The notes under the pieces: generated by a model
Seen by the model: the letters and a program-made list of their open reading frames with translations, nothing else
Told to the model about the DNA's origin: nothing
The model's database searches: none
In this document: positions 51,001 to 63,000 of the stretch, piece by piece
Numbering within the stretch: the first letter of the stretch is position 1
Layout of the letters: every line of letters starts with the position of its first letter
Position numbers and translations under genes: made by a program
DNA from: Beroe ovata
Lineage: Eukaryota; Ctenophora; Nuda; Beroida; Beroidae
DNA: 64,000 bases
Direction of reading: 5' to 3'
Assembly (NCBI GenBank): GCA_946803715.1
Contig: CAMPET010000118.1
Coordinates: forward strand, 28,753 to 92,752

Positions 51001-54000
51001 TATGTCCACATAAGGTTCATATAGCAGTAATCAGTATAGACAAATCTCTACCTCCTCAACCCCACGACCAGGTTTGACCCTGAACACCTGGCGAAGCAGC
51101 TGAAAGCCCAGGAGAAGAGCATCATGGCGGCGGCAGGTGATGACGAGGACCAATGCTCGCTCTACACACCCACTAACGAGAGCACGATCAGCTCGGACGA
51201 CACTGTTATCATAATCGAGGACGAGAACGAGGGACAGACCGGGTGTATGGCGTGTCTCAGCCGAATGGTGAAGGTAATTGGCGATGTGTTCGGGGGTCTG
51301 GAGGTACTGGACGAGACGGATGATTGGGAGTTCCTGTCCATGTACTGGTGGTCACGCTACTACGCTATGGAGGGTGGGTCATTCGTGACACACGCATATC
51401 GTGACACACATATCGTGACACATGTCGTGACACATGTTGTGACACATATTGTGACACATGTTATGACACATTGTTGCACATTGTTGCACATTGAAAAACA
51501 TTTTCGATTTCTTATCTTGCTGAAAACATAATCGCGTGTATGGTGTAGCAGTTAGTTTACCCTGTACACTCAGGTAACGCTCTACTGTACAAGACGTTCA
51601 AACACCACGAATTACCCATGATAGTGGTATACGAGAAGGAAATTGAGCATTTCTTCAACAACTTCGCCGATTCTATCCAACAGTTCAAACTGCAGACTGT
51701 GGCTAAAGTGAAGGAGTCAAAGACTGATGAAGATTTGGAGAAGGATCCTGTTATTGGGGTGTACAAAGGTATGGCATATGTAGCATGTACAATGTACATT
51801 GTACATTGTGTACACTATACATTTTACAGTATACGTACAGTGTGTATTGTGCAGCATGGATACTGTGTCACCTGTAATCCAGTCTACAGCTGATACTCAT
51901 ACGCAGTGATCTCTAGCTGAGCAGTGAGATACGATGGTTGTTTCACTTCAATGTTCTGTGTAACTCTGTACTAGCTATAGTAATTAGTGGTAATCCCTTT
52001 CTCCCCCATTTAGGCTCGTTTAGGATATACGAAGTAGATGAGGCTGAGGAAAAACCCCTTCTTTACGCTGATGTACCCACCTCCAAACCCCTGAGAGTGA
52101 TTGTCAGAGTTTACTGTCTCCAGGGTATCCAACTTGCGTGTAACAGCCCAATCAAGGATAGGTGAGATAAGAAGGAGAGAGCTGTGAAGTGTGAGGTTAC
52201 AGGGTGTAGAATGAGGTGATCAAAGGACAAAAACTCCTTGAAACTCCAGCACTCTTATCCTCGTCTTCTCTAGGTACTGCGACGCGTACATTCATCTGCA
52301 AATTGGACCCAAGATCATTAAGGACACGGGAAGTTTGGTCCGTAAGAACAGGAATCCACGATTCTGCAAGATTTACAACCTGGAGACCACACTTCCCAAC
52401 TTTGTGGAGTTGTCCGTGTCACTGTACGATCAGGAGGCCACAGAGGAGAAGATGGATCTTCTAATAGGAGAGACAAAGATTGACATTGAGGACAGGTTCC
52501 TGTCCATCAAACGTCCCATCTGCTCTCTCACAGAGCGATACATGACGTGAGTTATAGAGGGACAAATTACATGTTTAATCGCAAGATTTCTCAGTATCGA
52601 CAATCGCATATCGCTTATCAGTTATCACTCGTTCTTTGCTCGGGATCGATGCTCACGATCCCAAATCCCCAGGGACGGTCCTCACAAATGGAGGGATTTC
52701 ATGTTCCCAACTCAGATCTTGGATGAATTCTGTGTAGCAAGTGGAATTCCACTGCCCAACTACGGCTCTGAGGGAGACAGCTGCATTATCGGTTAGTATC
52801 GCGTGAAACAAGTTGCTTCAAATGAAAATTATAGTTCCTAAATTCTGGTGGTTGCTATGAAATGGTGATTGTTGCTAGGAAATCCTAATTGATGACTATT
52901 GGCATGAAGTTATTATATACTGGGTATGGGGTTATATTATGGGAACAGGGTTTCTTCAAAATACACGGTTCTTATACCACCCTCTCCCAACAGGTGGCGA
53001 GCAGTACAAGCTGTCAGAGTTTGAGAAGTATAAGGAGAACTTTGAGGATAAGAAAGTGTGGGGACCGCCTAAGGAGCGGATAGCTCTCTACGTGTTGCTT
53101 GAGTTGGGACTGATCCGGGACCACGTGGAGAAGCGGAACTTGTACAACCCCGTCCTACCAGGTGCATTATAGTTGCAGTCTATCGAACCAGCTGGTAGTT
53201 CACCATGTCAAGTCATTTCACTTGCAGATTGAGCTCATTCATTGCGCTGAGAGATTTCCTCGTTTTACCAGCCATACGTACACGCCCAGAAAAGTGTTTG
53301 ACCCATCCCCCATCCCCCTGTATGAATTGTAATACATACAGCTGACCCAATATTATGATATGTGTGTCGCAGGTGTGTCGCAGGGTCGTCTCCTCATGTG
53401 GTGTGACATATTCCCCTGGATGGAGTCCCCTCCTGAGCCCATGAACATCGACCCTCCACTCCCCGTGGAAATGGAACTCCGAGTCATCGTATACGACTGT
53501 GTCAACGTGAGTTTCAGCTTCCTATTCAGATAGGGGGGCCTGATGGTGAATTCAGATAGGGGGGTGCCTGATGGTGAATGAATCACTCCATCTTGAGCTA
53601 TTGAAACTTGAAAAGGGGTTCTAGATTGGGGGGGTTTCAACTCACTTTGCGATATGTCGAATACATTGTCGTGCTAGGCTTGACCTGAAATACACATTGA
53701 TCTACTTTGCACATGACATGGTGCAACAGAGACAAGTCCAAGACTAACTTAGTTCAGTTGGAACTGTTTAGTCCCGTATTGAACAACATCAGAGTTGTTG
53801 GCTCCGTGAGGGATTGTGGTTACATAATATGGTCAGCATGCTAGTGTAACCACAATTATTCAGCGAGAATTTCGTCTGACACATATAACACATGAATAAG
53901 AGCTGCTTTATCCAAGACCTGAGAATGCTTACGATAATTCCATTAGGAAAGTTTGTCGTAGACGGTAATCTGCTCATGCTCTACATCCATTTTTAGAGGA

Positions 54001-57000
54001 GCCTTCTTGCTTGATACATATATTTCTTCTAAAATTTGTTTCCTTCTTTCTAAATCTCCGATGAAGAGCAAGATGCTAAATTCTCACTTACTTTAATTAG
54101 CAGTTACCACGCTGCTAGATTATGAGCTACGGGTTTAAGTCAGAAACTTCTTAACATTATGATATTGTGGCACTATAAATAAACTTTTGTGTTAAAACTC
54201 AGGTCGTGTTTAACTCGAGCGTCCAATATTCTTACTTCAGCACACGAATCGAACTGGTAACAAGTTGGGAATCACGTATTTATAGGCGCTGTTATTGGTA
54301 CACACTACACATGCGCAAGTCGCAACAAGCTTGTACCGATTCTCGGTACTTTGGCAGATTTAGATCTTGTCAAAGCTTGTACAGACTACGTTACACGTGC
54401 CTTCACTCCTGTGATGAGCTGTACATTCGTTGTCGTTAAATTACAGATACCTGGTATCTCTGTAAGTATTCGTGTCAAGAACTGTCTCCTAGCTTTGGAT
54501 ATTACCGTCCATAAGTGAACCCTGCGTCATCGGGACTACCATACAACTGTCACTGTCACTCCCAATATGACTGTGTGACCAAAACCTCAGTCACTCCCAA
54601 TATGACTGTGTGACCAAAACATCAGTCACTCCCAACATGACTGTGTGACCAAAACATCAGTCACTCCCAACATGACTGCGTGACCAAAACATCAGTCACA
54701 CATGACCCGTTCTGTATGAAATGTGTCTCATGATAGCATGATTCCGCAATGTGTCACTATAATAGCATTGTTGTCCACATATTAAATGGGATTGCTGTTA
54801 AGTACTCTCTCGCTTTATAGTAGTGTGTCTCGTGTGTTCATGTGAGTTGTGACCCCTCACTTGCTACGAAAACCATATACACACGCATACAGACACACAC
54901 TGACACGCACACACACACACTGACACACCCACACACCCCCCCCACTGACACGCTCACACGCACACACACACGACACACCTTGACATGGATTTCTGTCACC
55001 TCATGCAAGTGATTTCCTCTAGTGACACGTCGGGGGGTCATGCCACTCAAACACGCACACGTGCTCCAGTAAAATGCAGTGAACAGTGATCCTATCACGT
55101 GATACTATAAGCAGTGGCATAATGACGCTGTCACTAAGTACTAGAATATATATAGGAACAGCACTCTAATGGAATTGTGTGACAGAGTGGTGTGATTGCA
55201 CGCGCGCTGCGTCACCCGCTACTATCACAGTGTCACGCTACATATCGTGCTGGTACCTGTAGTACTGGTATTCTCGCTGATAACTACATCACAGTTGCGG
55301 TACCCGCCAAGCAATAGTCTTAAGTCATGAGTCATTTCTCAATTACGATAGTTTTTAATTGTTCTAATTAGAAATAGTGCTTCTTGAGGAATGAGGAGTG
55401 ATAATTTGACCACACCCTTTAGCGTATCACCACTACTTACCAGTAGTACCTACCCTATTACACATCATGGTACCACACGACCACACCATGTCTCTACCAT
55501 GACCACTCCTTTGGTACCACACCATGGTACCACACCACAGTATTGACTATTGGTACCATACCAACCACCATTGACCAGACTCCAGAGCTTGTTATGCTGT
55601 GGTCATGGTGTGTGGGTATTACACACTAACAACCACATATCAACGGAACCGGACCTATATGACGGAATGAAGTAATGAGATTGATCCTCCCCCATATGTT
55701 GTTAATTTGATTGATCCAATCTGGTAACCAATGGGTACTACCTTACTAGCGAGAGATGGGTCACCTGAGCACCGTATCATGTGATGTTTGTGTATCACAG
55801 TTTAGTGGGGTGTCACATACTAGTTGCCCACTCTGAAATAGTCATAGTGTCACTAACACGACGTCATTTTCTTTTCGAGAGTGTCTTTGGGAAGTGAAGT
55901 TCATGATTAGTTTCCGCATTTGCTGTCATGCACGCTGCGATAATGCGTCCGTTAGCATATCATTTCTGGTAATTTTATGACATGGCGTTTTTTTTTCAGC
56001 CAGTGTTTATTAATGAACGACATCATCACAGAGTTTACTATAATTTGACAGAACGTTTAACCGAGTCACAGTATAATGTAAAATCGAGTTATTCATTTAC
56101 CACACGGAGAGAAATAATATTACTATAGATAGGCAGCACTAAGATAGGAAGCATAATAATACATGATAGTTTCTGGAAATAGAGTTGGACTACTATCATG
56201 CTATCTACTCATTCATGATTTATAGGACCCGTTTTCTCGTTTGACTGAAGCCTTTGTTGAGACTCTCACCCAGTCAGCGAAATATGTAGAATTTTCGACT
56301 TGCAATTAAAGAAATGCTAGAATCTGGCATAGCGGAGGATGACGTTAACATTTTTTTCTCATTGGGTTGAAGGTGGTTCGACTGTGCGAGGGCACTGGAC
56401 GGCATCACTCTGAACTGTATAATGTGCTAACACTCATATCAAGCGCACTGGGGTGTTATACGTTTAACGGGAATAAGAGCTCGTGTCAATGACATATGAC
56501 ATATCGTGTTCTATTGTGACTTCTATAGCGATATTATCATTGGTGGCATTATACACTATCGAATAGCTTGCGACTCTACGTTCTGACACCACTGTTATTG
56601 ACAATTGACAAGTACGTCACTTGGTATAACATTTTTTCATGCTGGTGCCTCTACATTATTATTATGTGCCTCTACATATGTTGATGTTTAATGACGATTA
56701 TTCGAAAATGCACATTATGCTCCAGCTGATCCTTGCATATCTTGGGAGGTGGAAAAAGGGGGATTTCCTCCTTGAACCAATGATCTTTCTCACTTACTGT
56801 ATAAATTCTAGTTTGATATCATCAATTCACAACACATGTGTAGCCGCCCTATTATATCGACTTTAGTAAAAAGCCCCACCCAATTAACCAGAACATATTA
56901 TACTGATAATAACTCAGGTCTTACCCACAGTTTGCTTAGCTTATAATATGTTTGGTGTATGCATATTAGTTTGTCATAATTTTAACTATCATTGGTTAAA

Positions 57001-60000
57001 CTTTGTGAATTTTGTTCGCTAGTTAAACAATGCATAGGTATATGGATAAGTAGGATTTGGTGTTCGTCGCGCCAACTTTTCGTCGCGCCAACATACTCGT
57101 AAAAAGCTTTCACAAAACATAGACTGGTTAATCGGCTATATAGTTTGAGCACATGTACCTATAAGTATATTGAAACTAAACAGTAACAAGTTAATTTCCT
57201 GTAACTAAGATCACTATCCTCACTCAGAATTAACCAGGTGGTTTCGAAGGTGGTTTATCAATAGTTTCCCGCAAATGATCAGAACTATTGTTTACACTCG
57301 AGTTTCCGATCGTACTTGATTTTCGGTTTGATGATATTGACTCCTGCTTTACTTGTTATAGGCCATAGGGTCCCGTATTGATCACTTAAGGGTCGGAGGA
57401 CGTAGTGGTTTAGTGTAAGAGAACTGCTGCACACACTGCATTTGTTGTAAAAGTCTGGGAATATATACTGTGTTGTTGACAGTGTTTTAACCTTCTTCTC
57501 TCCCTCTTCCAGCTTCGATTATAGCTCTTCTTTCATTCCCAACTGAACTGCAGCTGTCCTGTTGTCATGTTATGTCAGTGTTGTGAACTGTGTGGTATAG
57601 ACACTGCGAGGGAAAAACTGGTCATCATGTCACATGAACTGTCATACTTCATGTCACATGAACTGTCATACTTCATGTCACATGAACTGTCATACTTCAT
57701 GTCACATCACTCGTAATGAACACCACGCTTGTTTGAAATTGATATAAGTAGTTTGAGATGCAAATGGCTCTGTTTATCCTAGAATCTAGCACGCACTCCG
57801 AAATCAACTGCTGTTTTACTTTTGACTCCTCATGATACCGCTCTTGTTGACTGCTCCTGCGAGCCTGTTCCTGCTGGAACGAGTGTTATTATTCTCATCG
57901 CATGCTTAGCGAATAATTTGATAAATCCTCGCATATATTTATATTTCTGATATGACGTATTTCATTTCTCTGATTGCTATTTCTCAGTCACAATGAGCCA
58001 AGGATGATATCAGTGTGTAACCAATTCTGCAACCATATAGGCAACAGCTGAACTGATCATCATGGTGTTCCATTTCGGGGGCAGTCCGAGACTCAACTCG
58101 TCTCTCAACTACACATTCGGGTGTCTCATGATCGTCTTCTTCCTTATATCAACCATCCTCAATCCTCTGCTCTTCTACAGCTACACAAAGAAACACAAGA
58201 CAATCCAGAACTTTCTGTTCAAAGTCATTGCCGTTTCCGACTTCCTCACTAACGTCGCTCCAACCATCTTCATGTCGTATGTGTTTCTGAGCGATGTGGT
58301 GTTCGAGCACACGCTCATCAACCAGATCCCAGAGTTCTTCAGCTGCACATTCGGCTGCATCTCCCAAGTCACGACATCCATCATGGCGGTCACTAGGATG
58401 ATAAGCGTCATCCGACCCTTCTTCAGGGTCAAGTTCCGGTGGGTACTGGCGTACCTCATATTCTATGCCATCTACATGTGTATCGGGAACGGGGGTAGTT
58501 TGGTTAGTCTCGGTATCGAGGAGAGGAATGAGCGTCTGGGTCGTCACGACCACAACCAGCATCACCATGGGAACCACATTGATCTCAGCAGGGCGACCCT
58601 GGAGACCATCAACAAGTTCGTGTGTTTCGTGATGAATGTCATCCACTGTATCCTGGGTATCCTGTGCAGCTTCATCACAGTGATGCACCTCCGGTTCAAC
58701 ACATTCCGTAACGCGGAGACGGACCGGAAGTTGAAGAGTTGCAACACCATACTCATCATGAACATCCCGTATGTCATATCGGTGGTGACCAACATCCTCG
58801 CTTACTATGACTTCCTCGGGGTTGATTTCCAGATCGTCAACCACTACTTCATACCCATTCTCACCAGTGCGTTCAACCCGTGTGTCATTGTGATCCGCAC
58901 TGATGCCCTCAAAGTGGCACTGCGAGCCAGTGGCATGGGCAGGGGTTACGTGGGCTATTCGACTACTGGTGGCGCCAGTATGGTGAACAGTCGGCAGAAT
59001 GGTGACCACAATCTGAAAACACCCATGGTCATGTTCGATAACCCGAGTATAGTTCAGGAGGATGAGGGGGAGGAGGGAGGGGAGAAGGTGGTTGTGGCTG
59101 ATGGGGTGGAATTGGTGGGTAGAGCAGATGTGTCAAAACAACAAGGTGACACCTGATATACTGTGCGGAGATGAACTGTGAACAAGCGATAACAAGTGTA
59201 GTGACAACTAGTGTCAACAAGTGTCAACTGCTAAGTGTTAACAACTGTTGACAAGAATGTCTGATAATCTGATATCGATCAAGAGGACGGTCCATAAATA
59301 TATGACGTCATTTGGCATCACGATTCCATGGAATTGAAGGCTGACTGTGATCATTGAATATTGCCGATAACCGTCGAGTGACCAGTTGCCAATGACAAGT
59401 GCAAGTGACCAGTGACCAGAGTTTTGAATATACTTACTCAGAATCAGTAAAAATGAGTTTTGTTTCCGAGTATCTGAATCTGAGTATCGCACCACTCCGA
59501 ATTTATCGAAATGATTTACTGCGATACAAGATGTGTAATATTATCTGGAAAAAGACTTGCCTTATTTCCCACTTAATCAAATTTATCATAAGAAACTGAA
59601 GTTGGAAACTGAAAAGCTAGAAAATTTCACATGTTAACTACCGGATAAAAAGTTCACTACCGGATAATAGGGTCTAGCTTTGGATGTTGCTAATTCTTTG
59701 CGCCTGTGAGGGAGGGTTCAAAATATTAATAAGGGTCGGTCACGCTCTCCCGTGAGTTCCATAATGAGTTCCATAATGATTAGTGAGTTCCATAATGAGG
59801 TCCATAATGAGGTCCATAATGAGGTCCATAATGAGTTCTATAATGAGTTCTATAATGAGTTCCATAATGTCTGTGTCATCCTCCCAGGTGGAGACAATAG
59901 AGGAGGTTCCCTCCAAGGACGAGTCTGCTGACACACTCCATGACTTGGTAGTCAAGTCCAAGTTCGTCGGGGAAAAGGAGGCTGACGTATCCGAGATTCA

Positions 60001-63000
60001 TACACGTGCAATTAACGGTGAGTGGTGTCGTGTGTTATTGGTAAGTGGTGTCAAGCATTGGTAAGTGGTGTCAAGGAATGGTGACCTGTGATCTATTTCG
60101 AAAAAGTGACTGGTGTGAATCATAGTGAAGGGCTTCAAAATCAAGAGTGTCAACCGTTATCACTTTCCTTATCAAGAAATGATGTTCAGAGGTTCGAATA
60201 ATTTGATATTCTTCACTATTGGAGTCAACAATGTTGACTCCAATAGTGAAGAATGTTGACTCAACATTTTTACAGGTAATGGGGCTTTCAACTGGCGGTA
60301 CATCCATAACTTCAAATATGCCTTCCTGGAGCGTAAAGTGATAATCCCAAGTGATGTTGAAGATGCCAAGTTCGATCCAAAGATCACTCTGAGTGTGTGT
60401 GATGCTGACCCCAGTATCTCACCGATGCCCTATGGTAGGTGTCAATGTGTCAAGATATGGCTGACGTGCCAACAAACTCATGGCTTGTACTCGAGAGGAT
60501 GACAGAACATGAAAATATGTCTTGTATTTGAAGGATGACTTCATTGAATGCTAACGCACCGCGTGCTATCCCACAGGCAGCGTGACACTGAACTTGGCAA
60601 ACTGCCCGAGAGGTGCCAAGTCTGTGATGAACTGTACGATGGAGATGATAGAGGGGTACAAGAAACCTCCCGAAGTGGAAGAGGAAGAGAAGAAACAGGG
60701 AAACAAGAACAAGACACCGCCCAAAATTACATACTTGTCAGTGTTCAAGAAGAAGAAGACTCTGGGTTAGTTATCTCGTACAATGTTCCTCCTCCTCTAC
60801 CAATCTGCATTTGTTCCCAAACTATTCGTTATCACTGAACATTTGCTATACCCCTCGACATTTGCTATACCCCTCGACATTTGCTATACCCCTCGACATT
60901 TGCTTTACCCGTCGACATTTGTTACCCCTAGACATTTATTACCCCCAGACATTTATTACCCCCAGACATTTTTTACCCAATGTGAATATTCACACTCATC
61001 ATATGCCAGCTCACTGTCATTGCTACAGGGTGGTGGCCTATCTACGTGAAGCGCAAAGGATACCACTACCAAACTGGGATGATTAGTATGGAGATCGAGG
61101 TCATGACCAAGGCCCAGGCTGAGAAGAGACCTGCTGGGCCGGGCAGAAGTGAGCCTAACGCAAACCCCAAGATTGATGAGCCCGTGTAAGTACCCAGCCT
61201 TGTCCTACATGTTGTAAACAGAACAAAGAGATGCTCACTCGCATAGTATACAAAAATTGGGCACAGATTAAGTGAGCGAAGAAATAGAGTAGAGATATCA
61301 GTATCACATAAGTTCGCAAAGATAAAAAATTATATCATTTGACCATATTCAAAGTTTTCCAGAAGTTGATTGCCTAAACAGGCATTATAGTTGTTTATTG
61401 TACATCCTCTCCTTGCCAATGGACTGCTTCAAGAACTGTATTCTTCTTTCTTGGATGAACCTCGTCCTAGCACTCTAGTGTGAGGGCTGCCACACAATGC
61501 CACACCCACGCATCTGTATACACGCATCTGTATGGTATAGTTAACCCCTAACTACCTCCGTGAGATTGAACATTATAGCACCGGAATCCTCCCTCCCTCA
61601 TTTGAACAGGTCATGGTACGAGGGTGGTGGAGCGCATGGTTCTTCCTGATTTGACACATCATAAACTGGCGGGTTTCGTCCCGCGGCCACCTGATCCCCA
61701 CTGAACTCCGTTTCCATGTATCCCGCCGGTTCTGGGGGTGCTGATGGGTGTGTCGTCTCCAGATCAGTGCTGACAGGAATATACCCGCCCAATGCAGTTG
61801 GTGGTGCGGGTTCATCTAGTGAGGTGTGTACGGGCGTGTAACCTGCTACGGGCGTGCTATGAACCACATTATTTCCTGGCGCATCACCGGCATTGTATGG
61901 CGGTATGACAACGGGAGCCTCGACACTACTGGTCTGTAGTTGCCTAGCAACACAGACACAACACCCCACAAACAGAGCAGCACCTATCACTCCAGCGATA
62001 GCAATCGTGGTGGCAGGGGTATTAGAGGAGTCGTACGGGTAGTCGGTGGCGTAACTCGACCGCCGTCTCCTGCTAGACCACGAGTCTGTGACGTAACTTG
62101 ACCGCCGTCGTCTCGACCACGAGGCTGGAGTTTCATATCGCCGTCTATCTGAGCTCCGCCTCCTAGACCACCACTTCGGTGTCACTGTTTTGATGGCAGT
62201 CGTCTGCTCCCGCGGTTTTTTAGTTTCATCTTGTGTCTGTCTGGTGGTAATGCCAGGTTCGGTTGTACTTGTACTCGTTGTGAAAGTGGTCAGGGGGTTG
62301 GTGGTTTGGCGCCCGGGTGTCTGGACTCGTGCTCGTTTCCTTGCCGACCCTGTCCAGACGAAACGACGCCTATTGGAGGGAGGGGCCAGAGTGAGGTACT
62401 TTTTGTAGTCGCTGAAGTTGTATTTTTCGATTAGGTCCCGCATGTAGGGTTTCATGTGGGTATAATCACGCGGAGCAATGATCGCTCCCTCTGTCACATT
62501 TGGGAGTGACTCTGTCACTAGTGGGGAGGAGTTAGGGAGTGGGGAGGAGTTAGGGAGTGAGGAGGAGTTAGGGAGTGAGGAGGAATTGGTCAGCTTGTCA
62601 GAAACTGGTGTTAACATGAGTGTGATGAGTAGAGTAGCAAACATCGCCGTCACTGCGCCCCATCTGTACATTGTATCCCTGGTACAGTGACTGTCTAAAT
62701 AACAGATACCTACGTCAACATAAATCAAAATCAAATTAACTGCCAACAGAACTTTGAGTCCCGAACTCAAAGTTTGAGATCAGTGATTACTTGCCCATGG
62801 CAAATGAAGTAACAATGACTAAAGATTTTCCTAGATAAACGAACACATCAGGCCACAACATATAGAATACTTATGTCAAACTCAGAAGCAACAAGCACTG
62901 TACATTTAATTTCATTAATTGTACATAAATTATGTATTGCGCATTGTGTATCAGTATGCAGTAGGAAGGTACATCGATCTTCGTTGTTCGTTTAGTAGGT

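Larger units (their letters stand above)
53507..58061. other. Left part of ferlin intron 20, upstream of the nested GPCR
   Basis: About 4.5 kb of the large intron, with the 35-bp repeat, a CA-rich tract (54873-54980) and ACCATGGTACCACACC-type repeats (about 55460-55560). I recognise no further exon on either strand. The last 300-500 bp must include the promoter of the nested receptor gene at 58062. Confidence 0.5.

Noticed and set aside
54556-54695. CRISPR-like array
   Set aside because: Direct tandem units with no unique spacers, in a eukaryotic intron: a minisatellite.
58149-59009. A 286-codon minus-strand ORF antisense to the nested receptor
   Set aside because: It mirrors the receptor codons (Asp/His/Val-rich, no domain or hydrophobic pattern) and the sense frame has seven clear TM helices.
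62672-62770. N-terminal extension of the PPxY membrane protein (LKVLLAVNLILIYVDVGICYL)
   Set aside because: The frame is open and hydrophobic but has no ATG before an upstream stop; the ATG at 62671 already gives a signal-like N-terminus. It could count only if an upstream exon is spliced in.
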